A program made the translations under genes and the position numbers. From the NCBI GenBank assembly GCA_016124655.1, contig WGNI01000004.1, positions 124,001 through 188,000 of the forward strand: a stretch of 64,000 nucleotides of DNA, written 5' to 3'. Under the pieces are notes generated by a model. The model worked only from the letters and a program-made list of their open reading frames with translations, made no database searches and had not been told where the DNA came from. Numbering within the stretch: the stretch's first letter is position 1; every line of letters starts with the position of its first letter. Positions 9,614 through 18,945 of the stretch are shown here, one piece after another. This DNA comes from Alphaproteobacteria bacterium (GTDB lineage Bacteria > Pseudomonadota > Alphaproteobacteria > Caulobacterales > Aquidulcibacteraceae).

Positions 9614-10009
9614 ATGAAGGGCGGATGTTTGTGCGGCGCGGTGCGCTACGAAGCCCAGGGCGCGCCCCTCGTGACGGCAGTGTGCCATTGCACGCATTGC
9701 CAGAAGACCAGCGGCTCGGCGTTCACCGTCAACGCAATGGTTCCAGGGCCTGCGTTTTCGGTGACGGGCCCGGTCGTCACCTATGCCGACAAGGGTGAAA
9801 GCGGCGGCGCGGTGGACCGCATGTTCTGTCCATCCTGCGGCTGCCCGATCGCGTCGCGGCTCGCCAACGGGATGGTGGCGATCAAGGTCGGGACGCTCGA
9901 CGAGTCCGCAGGGCTGTCACCCGCGGTGCAGGTGTGGACGCGCAGCGCGCAAGGCTGGGCGAAGGGCCTCATCACCGCGCCAGGATTTGAGCAAAATCCG
10001 CCAGGGTGA
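9614..10009 (+). CDS. GFA family (glutathione-dependent formaldehyde-activating enzyme-like) protein
   Basis: A 131-aa zinc protein with the full GFA cysteine pattern: Cys5 and Cys7 (GCLCGAV), Cys24, Cys26 and Cys29 (CHCTHCQK), Cys72, Cys75 and Cys77 (CPSCGCP). The family is named for glutathione-dependent formaldehyde-activating enzyme, but most short stand-alone members have no proven activity. The ATG follows GGAGGCGAGG closely. It is divergent from the SDR and convergent with the M23 endopeptidase, whose stop is 3 bases away. Confidence 0.9.
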   Translation: MKGGCLCGAVRYEAQGAPLVTAVCHCTHCQKTSGSAFTVNAMVPGPAFSVTGPVVTYADKGESGGAVDRMFCPSCGCPIASRLANGMVAIKVGTLDESAGLSPAVQVWTRSAQGWAKGLITAPGFEQNPPG

Positions 10010-10012
10010 CGT

Positions 10013-11470
10013 TCAGGTGTCGCGCAGGGAGCCGCGCAGTGAGGCCGAGCGCAGCGCGCCGGCGCGCAAGGCCGCCTCTTCCTGCGCATCGCGGGCGCGG
10101 CGCAGGCGATCGATGCGATCGCGCTCCATCTGGAACAGCTCCAGATCGCGGCCGCTCAGATTGCGGCCGGTGGGCACGCGCAGGCTCATCGGGTTCATGG
10201 CGCGGCCGCGATAAATCACTTCGTAATGCAGGTGCGGCCCGGTCGAACGGCCGGTGGTGCCGACATAGCCAATCACCTGCGTCTGGCGCACGCCGACGCC
10301 GGGGCGCACGCCGCGCGGGATGCGCGAGAGGTGTGCGTAGGCGGTCTCATAGCCGTCGGTATGACGAATGCGCACATAATTGCCGTAAGTGCCGAACCAT
10401 CCCGCGCGCACGACTGTGCCTTCGCCGGCGGCCATCACCGGCGTGCCGCTGCGGGCGGCGAAATCCGTGCCCTGATGTAGACGCGAAAAGCCGAGGATCG
10501 GATGGCGGCGCATGCCGAAGCCTGACGACAGCCGCGCGCCGTTGATCGGCGTCTTCATCAAGAATTTGCGCGCGCTCTTACCGTCGCCGTCATACCAATC
10601 GGCATTGCGATCGCCGGGCGCTTGGAAGCGATAAAATTCACGCGGGCCGCGGCGCGTTTCGAGCGCCAGGAACAACAGATCGCCGGTGCGCACGGTGGCG
10701 CCGTCTTCATCATAGAAACGCTCGAACACGAGTTCGAAGCCGTCGCCGGGGCGCACGTCGCGCTGGAAGTCGACATCGAACGCGAACGCGTCGGCGAGCG
10801 CCTCGACCTCGCGGCTGGTGGCGCCGAGGCGCAGCGCGCTGTCGTACAGCGATCCTTCCACGGCCGCGGAAATGCGCGCGATCTCGAAGGTGAGCGGCAT
10901 CAGCACTTCGCGGGCGGCGTAGGCGCCCTCGGCGCCACGGCTGACCACCACGGTCGCGCCGGGCTGCGAGCGGAAGGCGATGCCGCACAGCTGGGCCCCG
11001 CCTCCGGCATGCTCGAACGACAACTGAATTTCCTGACCCGGACGGATCAGGCGCGGATCGAACACCGCGCCCATCGAGACCAGGGCCGCCTGGGCCTCAG
11101 CCGGGCTCGCGCCGGCATCGACCAGAATGGACGCCAGCGTCTGGCCGCGCTGGACAGAGACCGCACGGGCCTCCTGGGATTGAAACGCGCCGGTGAAGGC
11201 GGCGTGCTGGGTCTGAAGATCGATGGCTTCCTGGGCCGCGCGGCGGGCCTCCAGCTCAGCCGCCGACGGGCCGACGATCGCGCCCTCGCTGAAGGCCCAG
11301 CCAGCGCCCACGGCCAGCGCCGCCGCCAGCGCGCCGCCAGCGATCGTCCTCCAAACGGAGTACGAGGAAAGGAGATTGAATGACCCCGTCACTGCGTGCT
11401 GTTCGTCCGCTGAAGGCTGTCCCGCCCGGTCGCCGGGCCGGCGCCGCCTGAATATCGCCCTCAAAACCAA
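10013..11470 (-). CDS. M23 family (MepM-like) murein endopeptidase
   Basis: The 485-aa inner-membrane-anchored protein has one membrane segment at about residues 42-60, an OapA/LysM-like module around 105-155, a second regulatory module around 200-265, and a complete LytM domain at about 315-430. Zinc ligands are His332 and Asp336 (HQGTDFA) and His415 (HLHYE); His380 (YAHLS) is catalytic. This order matches E. coli MepM/YebA, which cuts D,D-crosslinks to allow insertion of new peptidoglycan. A coiled C-terminal tail rich in Arg/Ala/Glu (450-475) is extra. It is divergent from the ydbH-like gene across 83 bases, so both could share control. Confidence 0.92.
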   Translation of the reverse strand: MVLRAIFRRRRPGDRAGQPSADEQHAVTGSFNLLSSYSVWRTIAGGALAAALAVGAGWAFSEGAIVGPSAAELEARRAAQEAIDLQTQHAAFTGAFQSQEARAVSVQRGQTLASILVDAGASPAEAQAALVSMGAVFDPRLIRPGQEIQLSFEHAGGGAQLCGIAFRSQPGATVVVSRGAEGAYAAREVLMPLTFEIARISAAVEGSLYDSALRLGATSREVEALADAFAFDVDFQRDVRPGDGFELVFERFYDEDGATVRTGDLLFLALETRRGPREFYRFQAPGDRNADWYDGDGKSARKFLMKTPINGARLSSGFGMRRHPILGFSRLHQGTDFAARSGTPVMAAGEGTVVRAGWFGTYGNYVRIRHTDGYETAYAHLSRIPRGVRPGVGVRQTQVIGYVGTTGRSTGPHLHYEVIYRGRAMNPMSLRVPTGRNLSGRDLELFQMERDRIDRLRRARDAQEEAALRAGALRSASLRGSLRDT

Positions 11471-11553
11471 TAAAAAACGTTATTGACCCCGAATCGACGC
11501 TACTCGCCCATTCCGTGATTCGAGGGAGCAAACCTTACGCCAGAAAGGCGCTC

Positions 11554-14500
11554 ATGGCGGACAACTTGGTCGAAGCCGAGGCAGCGTCAAGCCACGCCGC
11601 CGCCCCCGATCGGGGCGAACGGCCGCCTGCGCCTAAAAGGGGCGCCGGACTGCGGCTGGCGGCCGGGGCGCTGGTGGTGCTCACCGCGACCCTGGCGACG
11701 GCCTGGTTCTTCCGCCTTCCCCTAGCGGAAGCTTTTGTGCGCTCGCGCTTGGCGGCCATGGGGCTGCAGAGCGATTTCGACCTGCTGACGCTCGATTTTT
11801 CCCATATCCGGGCGGCGAATCTGACGCTTGGGCCGCCCTCGGACCCGTATTTCTCCTCGCCGAGGCTTGAAGCGGACATCGCCTGGTCGTGGCTGCGGCC
11901 GCGGCTCGATCATCTGCGGATTTCAGACCCGGTTGCCCGGCTGCGGGCCTCTGAGGATGGCATGGCGTTCGGGCCGCTGCGGCCGAGCGGCGCAGCGCCG
12001 GGTCCGCGGCCTGAACTGCCCGACATGGGGTTGGACATCTCCGGCGGCTCCCTCGTTCTGGAGACGCCGTTCGGGACCTTGCCGTTTTCGGTGACCTCGT
12101 CGGGCCGGTTTGGACGCGACTGGACGGCGCAGGCCGCCCTACCCCGCACGACCACTCAGTCAGGGGTTTACGTCCTTACGGGCGCCAGCGCCGCGCTTGC
12201 GCTGCGCTCGACCGAAGCCGGCCTGGCGCTGTCCGCGGAGGCGCGGGCGGCGGAGCTCCGCTGGGAGGACTGGCGCTCCAGCGGCGCGGCGGCGACCGTC
12301 AGCCTGCAATCGGCGGCCGACCTGGAGTCGTTTGAGTCCGCGCTTCGGTTCACTTTTGCGCAAGCCTCCGGGCCATCCGCCGATGCGCGCGGCGGCGCGG
12401 TGGCCATGGACGGCCGGTTCACCCTTGGACCGGAAGGCTTTGCGCCAGAGCGCTGGCAAGGGTCCAGCACGAGTTCATTTCAGGCGCTGAGCATCGCCGG
12501 CCTGGTCCTGGACCAGGCGGAAGTCTCAGGCGTCGCCAATGCGGAGGGCGCGGAGTTCCGCGGCGGCGGCGACGTGACGGCTTCAGGCTTCCGCTTCGGG
12601 GTGCTGCAGAGCCAGGGCGCGCGGGCGGCGGTATCGTTCGCCGGACGCAGCTCGGGCCGTGGCGCGGTCAACCTGAACGCCAATCTGGAGCTGCCGCGCG
12701 GGCGGCTCGATCGCGACGGGCTGCAGTTCGTCAGGGACGCCTGGCCGAATCTCGACGGCTTGCCGATCGCGCCCTTGATGGGGTCGGGAGAAGCGGCGCT
12801 GGTGCGCGCGCTTTCGGATTTTTCCGTGCGGGCGCCGGTGTCTGCGGCGCTGTTTGATGGCGTGGGCGCGGTAACATTGACCGAGCCGGTGGCGCTGCGC
12901 GGGGCCTCCGGCGGGGTGATCAGGGCGGCCCCGCTGCGCGAAGACCAGGCCATGTTCACGCTGCGGCTGGCGGACCAGGATCTCGACGCGGCTGCGTTGC
13001 TGACCTTCGAGGGCGGCGGGCTTCCCCCTGCCCGGCTGGCGATTGAGGATCTCTCCGGCGGCGGGGCCACGCCGATCGAGGCGTCCGGGCGCCTGGCTAT
13101 CGCCGATTGGCGGCAGAGTGGATCGCGGCTGCGCGCGCCGGACCTTGCAGTGGAGTATGCCGGGCGAGCTGGCGGCGGCGAGATCACCGTGTCCGGCGAT
13201 GCGGTGATGAGCGGGCCGACCGCCGGCGTGATCGTGCATGATCTTGCGGCGCCGCTCGATCTTGCCGTGGCCTGGGGCGGCGGCTTCCGGGTTGCGCCGC
13301 GAAACGGGCCGCTCGATGCGCGCATTCGTCTGATCGAGGCGCCGGGTCTGCTATTCTCGAATGCGCGGCTGCGGGTCTTGCCCGGCGCCGGCGGCGCGTT
13401 CGTGTCGTCGGACGCTGCGGGCCGCATGAGCGGCGGCTTTACGCTGGACAATGTCGCGATGACGGGGCGCGCGGCGGGTGAAGACGCTTCACCGGCGCGC
13501 ATCGCCGCGCGCCGCATCGAAGGACGGTTCGGCGGCGGCGCCGACGCCATTCGGCTCGATCTGTCTGTTGCGTCGCCCTCCGGCGCGATCGCGCTCGCGC
13601 CCGATCGCACTGTCACGTTCGCCGCGGCAACGCTGACTGCGACGAATGTCATCGCAGATGGCTCCTGGCGCATGGAGGGCCAGGTCGCGGAGGGCGAAGT
13701 GCGCGATCCGGCTTTGCCGGCGGTCGTTTCCGCTTTGTCGTCGGCCTTCACCGCGACGCCTGAAGGGGATCAGGCCATTGTGCGTTTCTCCGATGCGCAG
13801 GCGCTGATCACCGGACTTGCGCTTCCGGGCGGCGATCCGCGTCCGCTGTTCAATCCCATGCGTTTGGAGCGGGGCGAAGGCGTCATGCGCGACGGCCGCG
13901 TCACGCTGGAGGGCGCGCTTGCCTTGAATGCGGGCGGTCGCGCGCTTGGGACGGTCAATGCCGCACATGACTTCGCAAACGGTTCGGGAGATGCGCAGGC
14001 GCGCATGGCCGATCTCAGGTTCGGGGAGCGGCTGCAGCCGTACCAGATCAGCGAGCTTTCCCGCGGCGCGATCGAAAATGTACGCGGCGTGGTGGACGCA
14101 ACGCTGCGCGCGGCATGGACGCCTGACGCGCTGGAGACCGGCGCGCAGCTTGGGCTGCGCGATGTTTCGCTTGCGACGAAAACAATCCCGATCATCGAAC
14201 ATGTCAGCGGCGACGTCGCCTTCAACGACCTCATCGCGCTGACCACGCCGCCGGGGCAACGCGTCACGATCGGCGTGCTCAATCCCGGCGTCGCCGTCGC
14301 GAACGGCGCGGTGCAGTTTCAAATGCTGCCGGAAGGCCAGGTGCGCATCGAGGATGCGCGGTTCGGATTTGCGCAGGGCGTGCTGCGCGTGCAGCCCACC
14401 ACGATTACGCTCGGCGCTGAGGAAACGCGTGTGGTGCTGTCGCTATCGGAGGTCGATGTCGCGGCGCTTTTGGAGCAATTGAACACGCCCGATCTGCGCG

Positions 14501-14967
14501 CGAGCGGCACGGTGGAGGGCCGGTTTCCGCTGGTGCTGACTGAGCGTTCGACGGACATCATCGACGGCGAATTGCACGCGGTGGGCGGGGGTGAAATTTC
14601 TTACGTCGGCACTGCGGGAGACAGCATGACCGGGCCGGCGCAACTCGCGTTCGAGGCGCTGCGCGCGTTTGAGTACGACACGCTGGCGCTGACTTTGAAC
14701 GGCAGTCTCGGCGGCGATGTGGTCACCGATATCCGCTTTCGCGGCCGCAACGAGGCCGCCGCCGATCTCGGCGCCATTACCGCCGCACCGGGCGGGGTGC
14801 AGCTCAATGCGCGCGGCATTCCGTTTGTGTTCAACGTCAATATTTCCGCGCCGTTCCGCAGCCTGGCGGATACCGCCGCCACCATCACCGACGGCCGCAG
14901 AGCGCTGGACCAGTTCGGCCGCGGCGAAGAGGCGCCGCTTGACCCGGACGCGTCCACGCCCGAATAG
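11554..14967 (+). CDS. ydbH: YdbH-like intermembrane phospholipid transport protein
   Basis: A 1137-aa protein with one N-terminal membrane anchor (about residues 34-53). A very long chain of beta-rich, Gly/Ala-rich repeats follows and ends in the conserved YdbH C-terminal region (GGEISYVGTAG onward). This is an AsmA-clan bridge protein; E. coli YdbH with TamB and YhdP moves phospholipids from inner to outer membrane. The ATG at 11554 (MADNLVEAEA) is preferred; a GTG at 11515 would add 13 residues. It heads a cluster with ynbE (59 bases downstream), ydbL and a small membrane gene, matching the E. coli ydbH-ynbE-ydbL order and strongly supporting the call. Confidence 0.88.
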   Translation: MADNLVEAEAASSHAAAPDRGERPPAPKRGAGLRLAAGALVVLTATLATAWFFRLPLAEAFVRSRLAAMGLQSDFDLLTLDFSHIRAANLTLGPPSDPYFSSPRLEADIAWSWLRPRLDHLRISDPVARLRASEDGMAFGPLRPSGAAPGPRPELPDMGLDISGGSLVLETPFGTLPFSVTSSGRFGRDWTAQAALPRTTTQSGVYVLTGASAALALRSTEAGLALSAEARAAELRWEDWRSSGAAATVSLQSAADLESFESALRFTFAQASGPSADARGGAVAMDGRFTLGPEGFAPERWQGSSTSSFQALSIAGLVLDQAEVSGVANAEGAEFRGGGDVTASGFRFGVLQSQGARAAVSFAGRSSGRGAVNLNANLELPRGRLDRDGLQFVRDAWPNLDGLPIAPLMGSGEAALVRALSDFSVRAPVSAALFDGVGAVTLTEPVALRGASGGVIRAAPLREDQAMFTLRLADQDLDAAALLTFEGGGLPPARLAIEDLSGGGATPIEASGRLAIADWRQSGSRLRAPDLAVEYAGRAGGGEITVSGDAVMSGPTAGVIVHDLAAPLDLAVAWGGGFRVAPRNGPLDARIRLIEAPGLLFSNARLRVLPGAGGAFVSSDAAGRMSGGFTLDNVAMTGRAAGEDASPARIAARRIEGRFGGGADAIRLDLSVASPSGAIALAPDRTVTFAAATLTATNVIADGSWRMEGQVAEGEVRDPALPAVVSALSSAFTATPEGDQAIVRFSDAQALITGLALPGGDPRPLFNPMRLERGEGVMRDGRVTLEGALALNAGGRALGTVNAAHDFANGSGDAQARMADLRFGERLQPYQISELSRGAIENVRGVVDATLRAAWTPDALETGAQLGLRDVSLATKTIPIIEHVSGDVAFNDLIALTTPPGQRVTIGVLNPGVAVANGAVQFQMLPEGQVRIEDARFGFAQGVLRVQPTTITLGAEETRVVLSLSEVDVAALLEQLNTPDLRASGTVEGRFPLVLTERSTDIIDGELHAVGGGEISYVGTAGDSMTGPAQLAFEALRAFEYDTLALTLNGSLGGDVVTDIRFRGRNEAAADLGAITAAPGGVQLNARGIPFVFNVNISAPFRSLADTAATITDGRRALDQFGRGEEAPLDPDASTPE

Positions 14968-15026
14968 CCCCTTCAGCATGCGTTCAGATGCATTTTTGTC
15001 CAATATGTCATGGTAGGAGGTTCTGG

Positions 15027-15233
15027 ATGCAGGCAGTGATCGACAACGCGCGCGGCAAGGCGGCCGTGGCCGTCCTGGCGGCGGCATGGGTCGCGGCCTG
15101 CATTCCCGTGCAGGTGCAGGCGCCGGATAAACCCATCGAGATCAATCTTAACGTCAACATCCGGCAGGAAGTGGTGGTGCGCCTGGAAGGCGCCGCGCGC
15201 GACCTGCTGCAAGACAATCCCGACCTGTTCTAA
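15027..15233 (+). CDS. ynbE: YnbE-like small lipoprotein
   Basis: A 68-aa lipoprotein. After an N-terminal hydrophobic helix the lipobox VAAC is followed by PVQVQAPDKPIEINLNV, the YnbE signature. A strong AGGAGG lies before the ATG at 15027. In E. coli, YnbE is an outer-membrane lipoprotein that partners the periplasmic end of YdbH and completes the phospholipid bridge. Its place directly between ydbH and ydbL fits that role. Confidence 0.88.
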   Translation: MQAVIDNARGKAAVAVLAAAWVAACIPVQVQAPDKPIEINLNVNIRQEVVVRLEGAARDLLQDNPDLF

Positions 15234-15256
15234 GGCCGGCTGGACGAGGACGCGCC

Positions 15257-15670
15257 ATGAAGACGCACTTCCCCTATTTCACCTTGCCCCGCGCGGTGAC
15301 GGTCGCTGCGCTCAGCCTTGCTTTGCTCGGCGCGCCCGCCGCGGCGCTGGCCGATGACGTGGTGGACGCCGCGCGCAGCGCGGGCGCCGTCGGCGAACAG
15401 GCTGACGGGTATCTCGGCGTCCGCGCCGGCCAGACCGCATCGGCGGACCTGCGCGCGCGCGTCGACCAGATCAATATTCGCCGCCGCGCCGCCTATACGC
15501 AGCGCGCGCAGCAGACCGGCGCGACCGCCAATGAAATGGCCGCTGCGGTCGCGTGCCAGATCCTGTCGAGCCGGGTTGAAGCCGGAGAATGGTATCAGGG
15601 CGAAGGCGGCCAATGGCGCCAGCGCACGGCGTCGCAGCCGGTCGTCCTGCCCTCCTTCTGCCCGAGCTGA
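15257..15670 (+). CDS. ydbL: YdbL family (DUF1318) periplasmic protein
   Basis: The 137-aa secreted protein has a signal peptide ending near AALADD (about residue 33), then GAVGEQADGYLGV and a helix of the INIRRRAAYTQRAQQTG type, all typical of DUF1318/YdbL. In E. coli, YdbL is reported to act as a chaperone-like partner that prevents over-assembly of YdbH-YnbE. It follows ynbE by 23 bases. Two cysteines (about residues 97 and 135) could form a disulfide in the periplasm. A fourth gene begins 2 bases after its stop. Confidence 0.87.
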   Translation: MKTHFPYFTLPRAVTVAALSLALLGAPAAALADDVVDAARSAGAVGEQADGYLGVRAGQTASADLRARVDQINIRRRAAYTQRAQQTGATANEMAAAVACQILSSRVEAGEWYQGEGGQWRQRTASQPVVLPSFCPS

Positions 15671-15672
15671 GC

Positions 15673-15915
15673 ATGCGCGCCGCGCTCCTCGCGGCGGCGG
15701 TTCTCGCGCCGTTGCTTGCGGCAGCGGCGTGGGGCTTGTGGCGCAGTTTCGATGGGCTCGGCATGGGCATGAGCCTGCACGGCTGGATCGCGCTTGGACT
15801 TGGCGCGACGCTGTCGATCGCGCTTGGCGGCGGCCTGATGGCGTTGGCGTTCATCAGCCATCGCCGAGGCTTCGATGAGCGCGCGCATTGGGACGACGGC
15901 TCCGAGTCCGAGTGA
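15673..15915 (+). CDS. small two-helix membrane protein in the ydbH operon
   Basis: The 80-aa product has two hydrophobic segments (about residues 2-19 and 26-56) separated by a short RSFDGLGMGMSLHG loop, and a hydrophilic acidic tail (FDERAHWDDGSESE). The ATG lies 2 bases after the ydbL stop, and an upstream start would overlap ydbL heavily. I do not recognise a family. The tight spacing implies co-translation with ydbL, so it may be an accessory of the YdbH lipid-transport system. That is inference from position only. Confidence 0.68.
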   Translation: MRAALLAAAVLAPLLAAAAWGLWRSFDGLGMGMSLHGWIALGLGATLSIALGGGLMALAFISHRRGFDERAHWDDGSESE

Positions 15916-15916
15916 G

Positions 15917-17314
15917 CTATTGCCGCGCGTAGTCGCGCACGATGGCTTCGAGGAAGTCGCGGCTTTCATACAAGGATTGCACGCGGAGCTTTTCGTTCAG
16001 TCCGTGAATGTTGGACTCGCCGCGAACCATGAAACGGCCGCTGACGCCGTAGGTGGGGATGCCGGCGCCGATCAGATAGCGGCCGTCGGTTGCGCTGGTG
16101 GCCATGAGCGGCACAACGGGAACGCCCGGCCACATGCGCGCGGCTGCGCGCTCAATCGGCCCCATCACATCGCGGCGCAGATCCGGCGCAGCGCTGGATT
16201 CGCCGCGCTCGACGATCTCGATCGTCACCTGCTCGTCATTGATCACCCGCTGCAAGACGTCGCGAATCTCCTCGGCGGAATGGCCCTGCAGCGCGCGGCA
16301 ATTCACCGTGGCGACCGCGCGTTGGGGCAAGGCGTTCGCAGCGTGACCGGCAGTGAGCTGCGTGGCGACGCAAGTGGTGCGCATGATGGCGTTGTAAGCG
16401 GGATCGCGGGACAGAAAGGCCGCCGCTTCGGCATTCTGGGGATCGCGCGCAAGTGCGGTCATGGCTGCGGCGTCTTCGCCGCCGACGATCGGCGCCATGG
16501 CGGAGAGGTAGCCGCGGGTGACGGGATTGAGCTCGACCGGGAATTGGTGCTGGGACAGGCGCTGCAAGGCCGCGCTCAAGCGATAGATGGCGTTCTCCGG
16601 CACGGGGCGCGAGGAATGCCCGCCCGGATTGGTTACGGTCAACGTGAACAATTGATAGACTTTTTCACCGGCCTGAACATTGAGCGCGACGCGGCGGCCG
16701 TCGGGAGACAATTCTCCGTCCGCGCCCTCGTTCAGCGCGAAATCCGCCTGCACCCAATCGCGGTGATGTTCGATCAAATAGGACAGGCCATTGAAGCGTT
16801 CGGATGTTTCTTCCCCGCAGGTGAGCGCCATTTTGATGGTTCGCCGCGGGCGCAAATTCTCGCGACGAAACTCGATCATCATGTCGGTGAAGACGGCGGC
16901 CATGGATTTGTCGTCGGTGGTTCCGCGGCCATAGAAGAAGCCGTTCTCCTCGATCAGGGTGAAGGGGTCGCGCTCCCAGTCCGCCCGGTTGGCGTTCACC
17001 ACATCAATGTGCGCGAGCAGCAGCACCGCGCGATCGGATGAACGTCCTGGAATGCGCGCGACGAGATTGCCTTCCGTCGGCCAACCTTCCGGCGTGATCA
17101 CCTGCACGTCGCTTTCAGGAAACCCGGCGGCGCGCAAGCGCGCGGCCATGGCCTCCGCAGCCGGCGTGCAGGCGCCGGTGGCGACCGAGGTGTCGATCTC
17201 GACGAGCTCGCGATAGAGCTCACGAAAGGCCCGCCGCTCGGGGCTCAGCTCTTGCGCGCTCGCGCTCGCCAGCGCCGCCGCGCACAGCGCCGCGACCGCA
17301 TAGATCATCCGCAT
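15917..17314 (-). CDS. secreted M20 family metallopeptidase
   Basis: The 465-aa protein has a clear signal peptide (MRMIYAVAAL...ASAQ, cleavage near residue 20). The M20 dizinc core follows: His102/Asp104 in AHIDVV, Asp134 or Asp135 in GRGTTDDKS, and the Glu pair in CGEETSE. An inserted dimerisation domain sits in the middle. M20 enzymes of this layout are dipeptidases or carboxypeptidases acting in the periplasm. It stands alone, convergent with the ydbH operon (1-base gap) and divergent from hldE. It is distinct from the second M20 enzyme in the window, argE, which lacks a signal peptide. Confidence 0.93.
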   Translation of the reverse strand: MRMIYAVAALCAAALASASAQELSPERRAFRELYRELVEIDTSVATGACTPAAEAMAARLRAAGFPESDVQVITPEGWPTEGNLVARIPGRSSDRAVLLLAHIDVVNANRADWERDPFTLIEENGFFYGRGTTDDKSMAAVFTDMMIEFRRENLRPRRTIKMALTCGEETSERFNGLSYLIEHHRDWVQADFALNEGADGELSPDGRRVALNVQAGEKVYQLFTLTVTNPGGHSSRPVPENAIYRLSAALQRLSQHQFPVELNPVTRGYLSAMAPIVGGEDAAAMTALARDPQNAEAAAFLSRDPAYNAIMRTTCVATQLTAGHAANALPQRAVATVNCRALQGHSAEEIRDVLQRVINDEQVTIEIVERGESSAAPDLRRDVMGPIERAAARMWPGVPVVPLMATSATDGRYLIGAGIPTYGVSGRFMVRGESNIHGLNEKLRVQSLYESRDFLEAIVRDYARQ

Positions 17315-17438
17315 GGAGGCTCCCTCACCCTGTCCCTGCCAGGAGACATTGCGATGACGGCGTGGGGCGAGGCAAGCGCAGCCCTGACAGGCGCGCGGAA
17401 TTTCGCTCAGGCCGAAAAGGCGCTATGGCGGTCGGCCC

Positions 17439-18905
17439 ATGCTGGAAGACGCCCTTATCAATCGCCTGACCGAGGCGCGGATCGCGGTCATCGGCGACGT
17501 CATGCTCGATCACCATGTCGTCGGACGGGTGTCGCGGATTTCGCCGGAAGCGCCCGTGCCGGTGCTGCAAGTGCAGTCGGAGCGCAGCGCGCTTGGCGGG
17601 GCGGCCAATGTCGCGGCCAATATCGCCGCGCTCGGCGGCGCGGTCGATCTGATCGGGCTGGTGGGCGAGGACGCCGCCGCCGCTCAGCTGGTGCAGCTGA
17701 TGGAGACGGCCTACCCCACCATCGCGCCGCGGCTCGTCGCGGTGAAAGGCCGACCGACGGTGACCAAGACGCGCTATCTCGGCGGGCAGCACCAGATCGT
17801 GCGGGTCGATCGCGAACGCGTCACGCCGATGCCGGCGGAGATCGAAGAAGAGCTGATCGAGGAATTGCGCGAAGCGCTCGATGCGTGCGCGCTGCTGGTC
17901 ATTTCCGACTACGCCAAGGGCGTGATGTCGGATGCGGTGCTCAGCGCCGCGCTGGCGCTGGCGAAGGCGGCGGGCAAGCCCAGCATCGTTGATCCCAAAC
18001 GGCTGCGTTTGGCGGATTATCGCGGCGCGTCGATCCTGAAGCCCAACCGCAAGGAATTGGCGGAAGCCGTCGGCCTGCCGTGCGAAACTGACCAAGAGGC
18101 GGAGGCCGCGGCGCAGGCGGCGATCCAGCAATCCGGCGCGGCCATTCTGCTGACGCGCTCGGAAAAGGGCATGACGCTCTACCAGCCGCAACAAAAGCCG
18201 CTGCATCTGCCGGCGGATGCGCGCGAGGTGTTTGACGTGTCCGGCGCCGGCGACACCGCGGTGGCCGGGCTGGCGCTTGGCATCGCCGCGAAACTCTCCA
18301 TTGAGCAGGCCATGCGCATCGCCAACGCCGCGGCGGGGGTGGCGGTGTCCAAGCTCGGCACGGCGGTGGTGACGGCGAACGAGCTCGCCGCGGCGCTGAG
18401 GGTTCAAGGCCGCGGGGCGCCGGTGGCGGCCGGCCGCGCGGTGTCAGACCTGGAGCAAGCGCTGGCGCTGCGCGAACGCTGGCGTCGGGAGGGCCTGGTG
18501 GTTGGGTTCGCCAATGGCTGCTTCGACCTTCTGCACGCCGGCCATGCGGCGCTGATCGCCCAGGCGGCCCAGGCCTGCGACCGCCTGATCGTGGCGCTCA
18601 ACGCCGACAGCTCGGTGCGCCGGCTTAAAGGGCCGACCCGGCCGGTGCAGCCTTTGGCGGCCAGGGCCGCTGTGATTGGGGCCATGAAGGGCGTCGATCT
18701 GGTGGTCAGTTTCGAGGACGACACACCGCTGGCGCTGATCGAGGCCCTGCTCCCGGACGTGCTGGTCAAGGGCGAGGACTATGCCGAGGCCCAGGTCGTG
18801 GGCGGAGATGTCGTCAAGGCCCATGGCGGGCGGGTCCTGCTGGCCAGGCTAACCGAAGGTCAATCCACCTCCGCTATCGTGGATCGGGCGCGAACCGGCG
18901 CGTGA
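17439..18905 (+). CDS. hldE: bifunctional heptose-7-phosphate kinase/heptose-1-phosphate adenylyltransferase
   Basis: 488 aa with two domains. The N-terminal ribokinase-like kinase (about 1-330) has the GGAANVAAN substrate loop near 53-61 and the GAGDT anion hole near 268-272. The C-terminal nucleotidyltransferase (about 350-488) has FANGCFDLLHAGH with HAGH near 366-369. It makes ADP-glycero-manno-heptose for the LPS core, so this organism likely has a heptose-containing core. No other heptose genes are adjacent. The nadE gene follows across an unusual AT-rich palindrome. The ATG at 17439 has only a weak ribosome binding site. Confidence 0.97.
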   Translation: MLEDALINRLTEARIAVIGDVMLDHHVVGRVSRISPEAPVPVLQVQSERSALGGAANVAANIAALGGAVDLIGLVGEDAAAAQLVQLMETAYPTIAPRLVAVKGRPTVTKTRYLGGQHQIVRVDRERVTPMPAEIEEELIEELREALDACALLVISDYAKGVMSDAVLSAALALAKAAGKPSIVDPKRLRLADYRGASILKPNRKELAEAVGLPCETDQEAEAAAQAAIQQSGAAILLTRSEKGMTLYQPQQKPLHLPADAREVFDVSGAGDTAVAGLALGIAAKLSIEQAMRIANAAAGVAVSKLGTAVVTANELAAALRVQGRGAPVAAGRAVSDLEQALALRERWRREGLVVGFANGCFDLLHAGHAALIAQAAQACDRLIVALNADSSVRRLKGPTRPVQPLAARAAVIGAMKGVDLVVSFEDDTPLALIEALLPDVLVKGEDYAEAQVVGGDVVKAHGGRVLLARLTEGQSTSAIVDRARTGA

Positions 18906-18908
18906 CCC

Positions 18909-18929
18909 TTATGTTCAAAATGAGCATAA
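18909..18929. promoter_or_regulatory. AT-rich imperfect palindrome upstream of nadE
   Basis: Arms TTATGTTC and GAGCATAA are inverted repeats with one mismatch, around a 5-base AAAAT centre. It stands out because the surroundings are GC-rich. It lies between the hldE stop and the nadE start, a place where an operator for nadE could sit. No T-tract follows, so a terminator is unlikely. Confidence 0.4.
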
Positions 18930-18945
18930 TGGGGTAAGGGTGGGT

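Noticed and set aside
12480-13751. 423-codon minus-strand frame inside ydbH
   Set aside because: A Ser/Pro/Arg-rich shadow of the sense gene with no recognisable domain.
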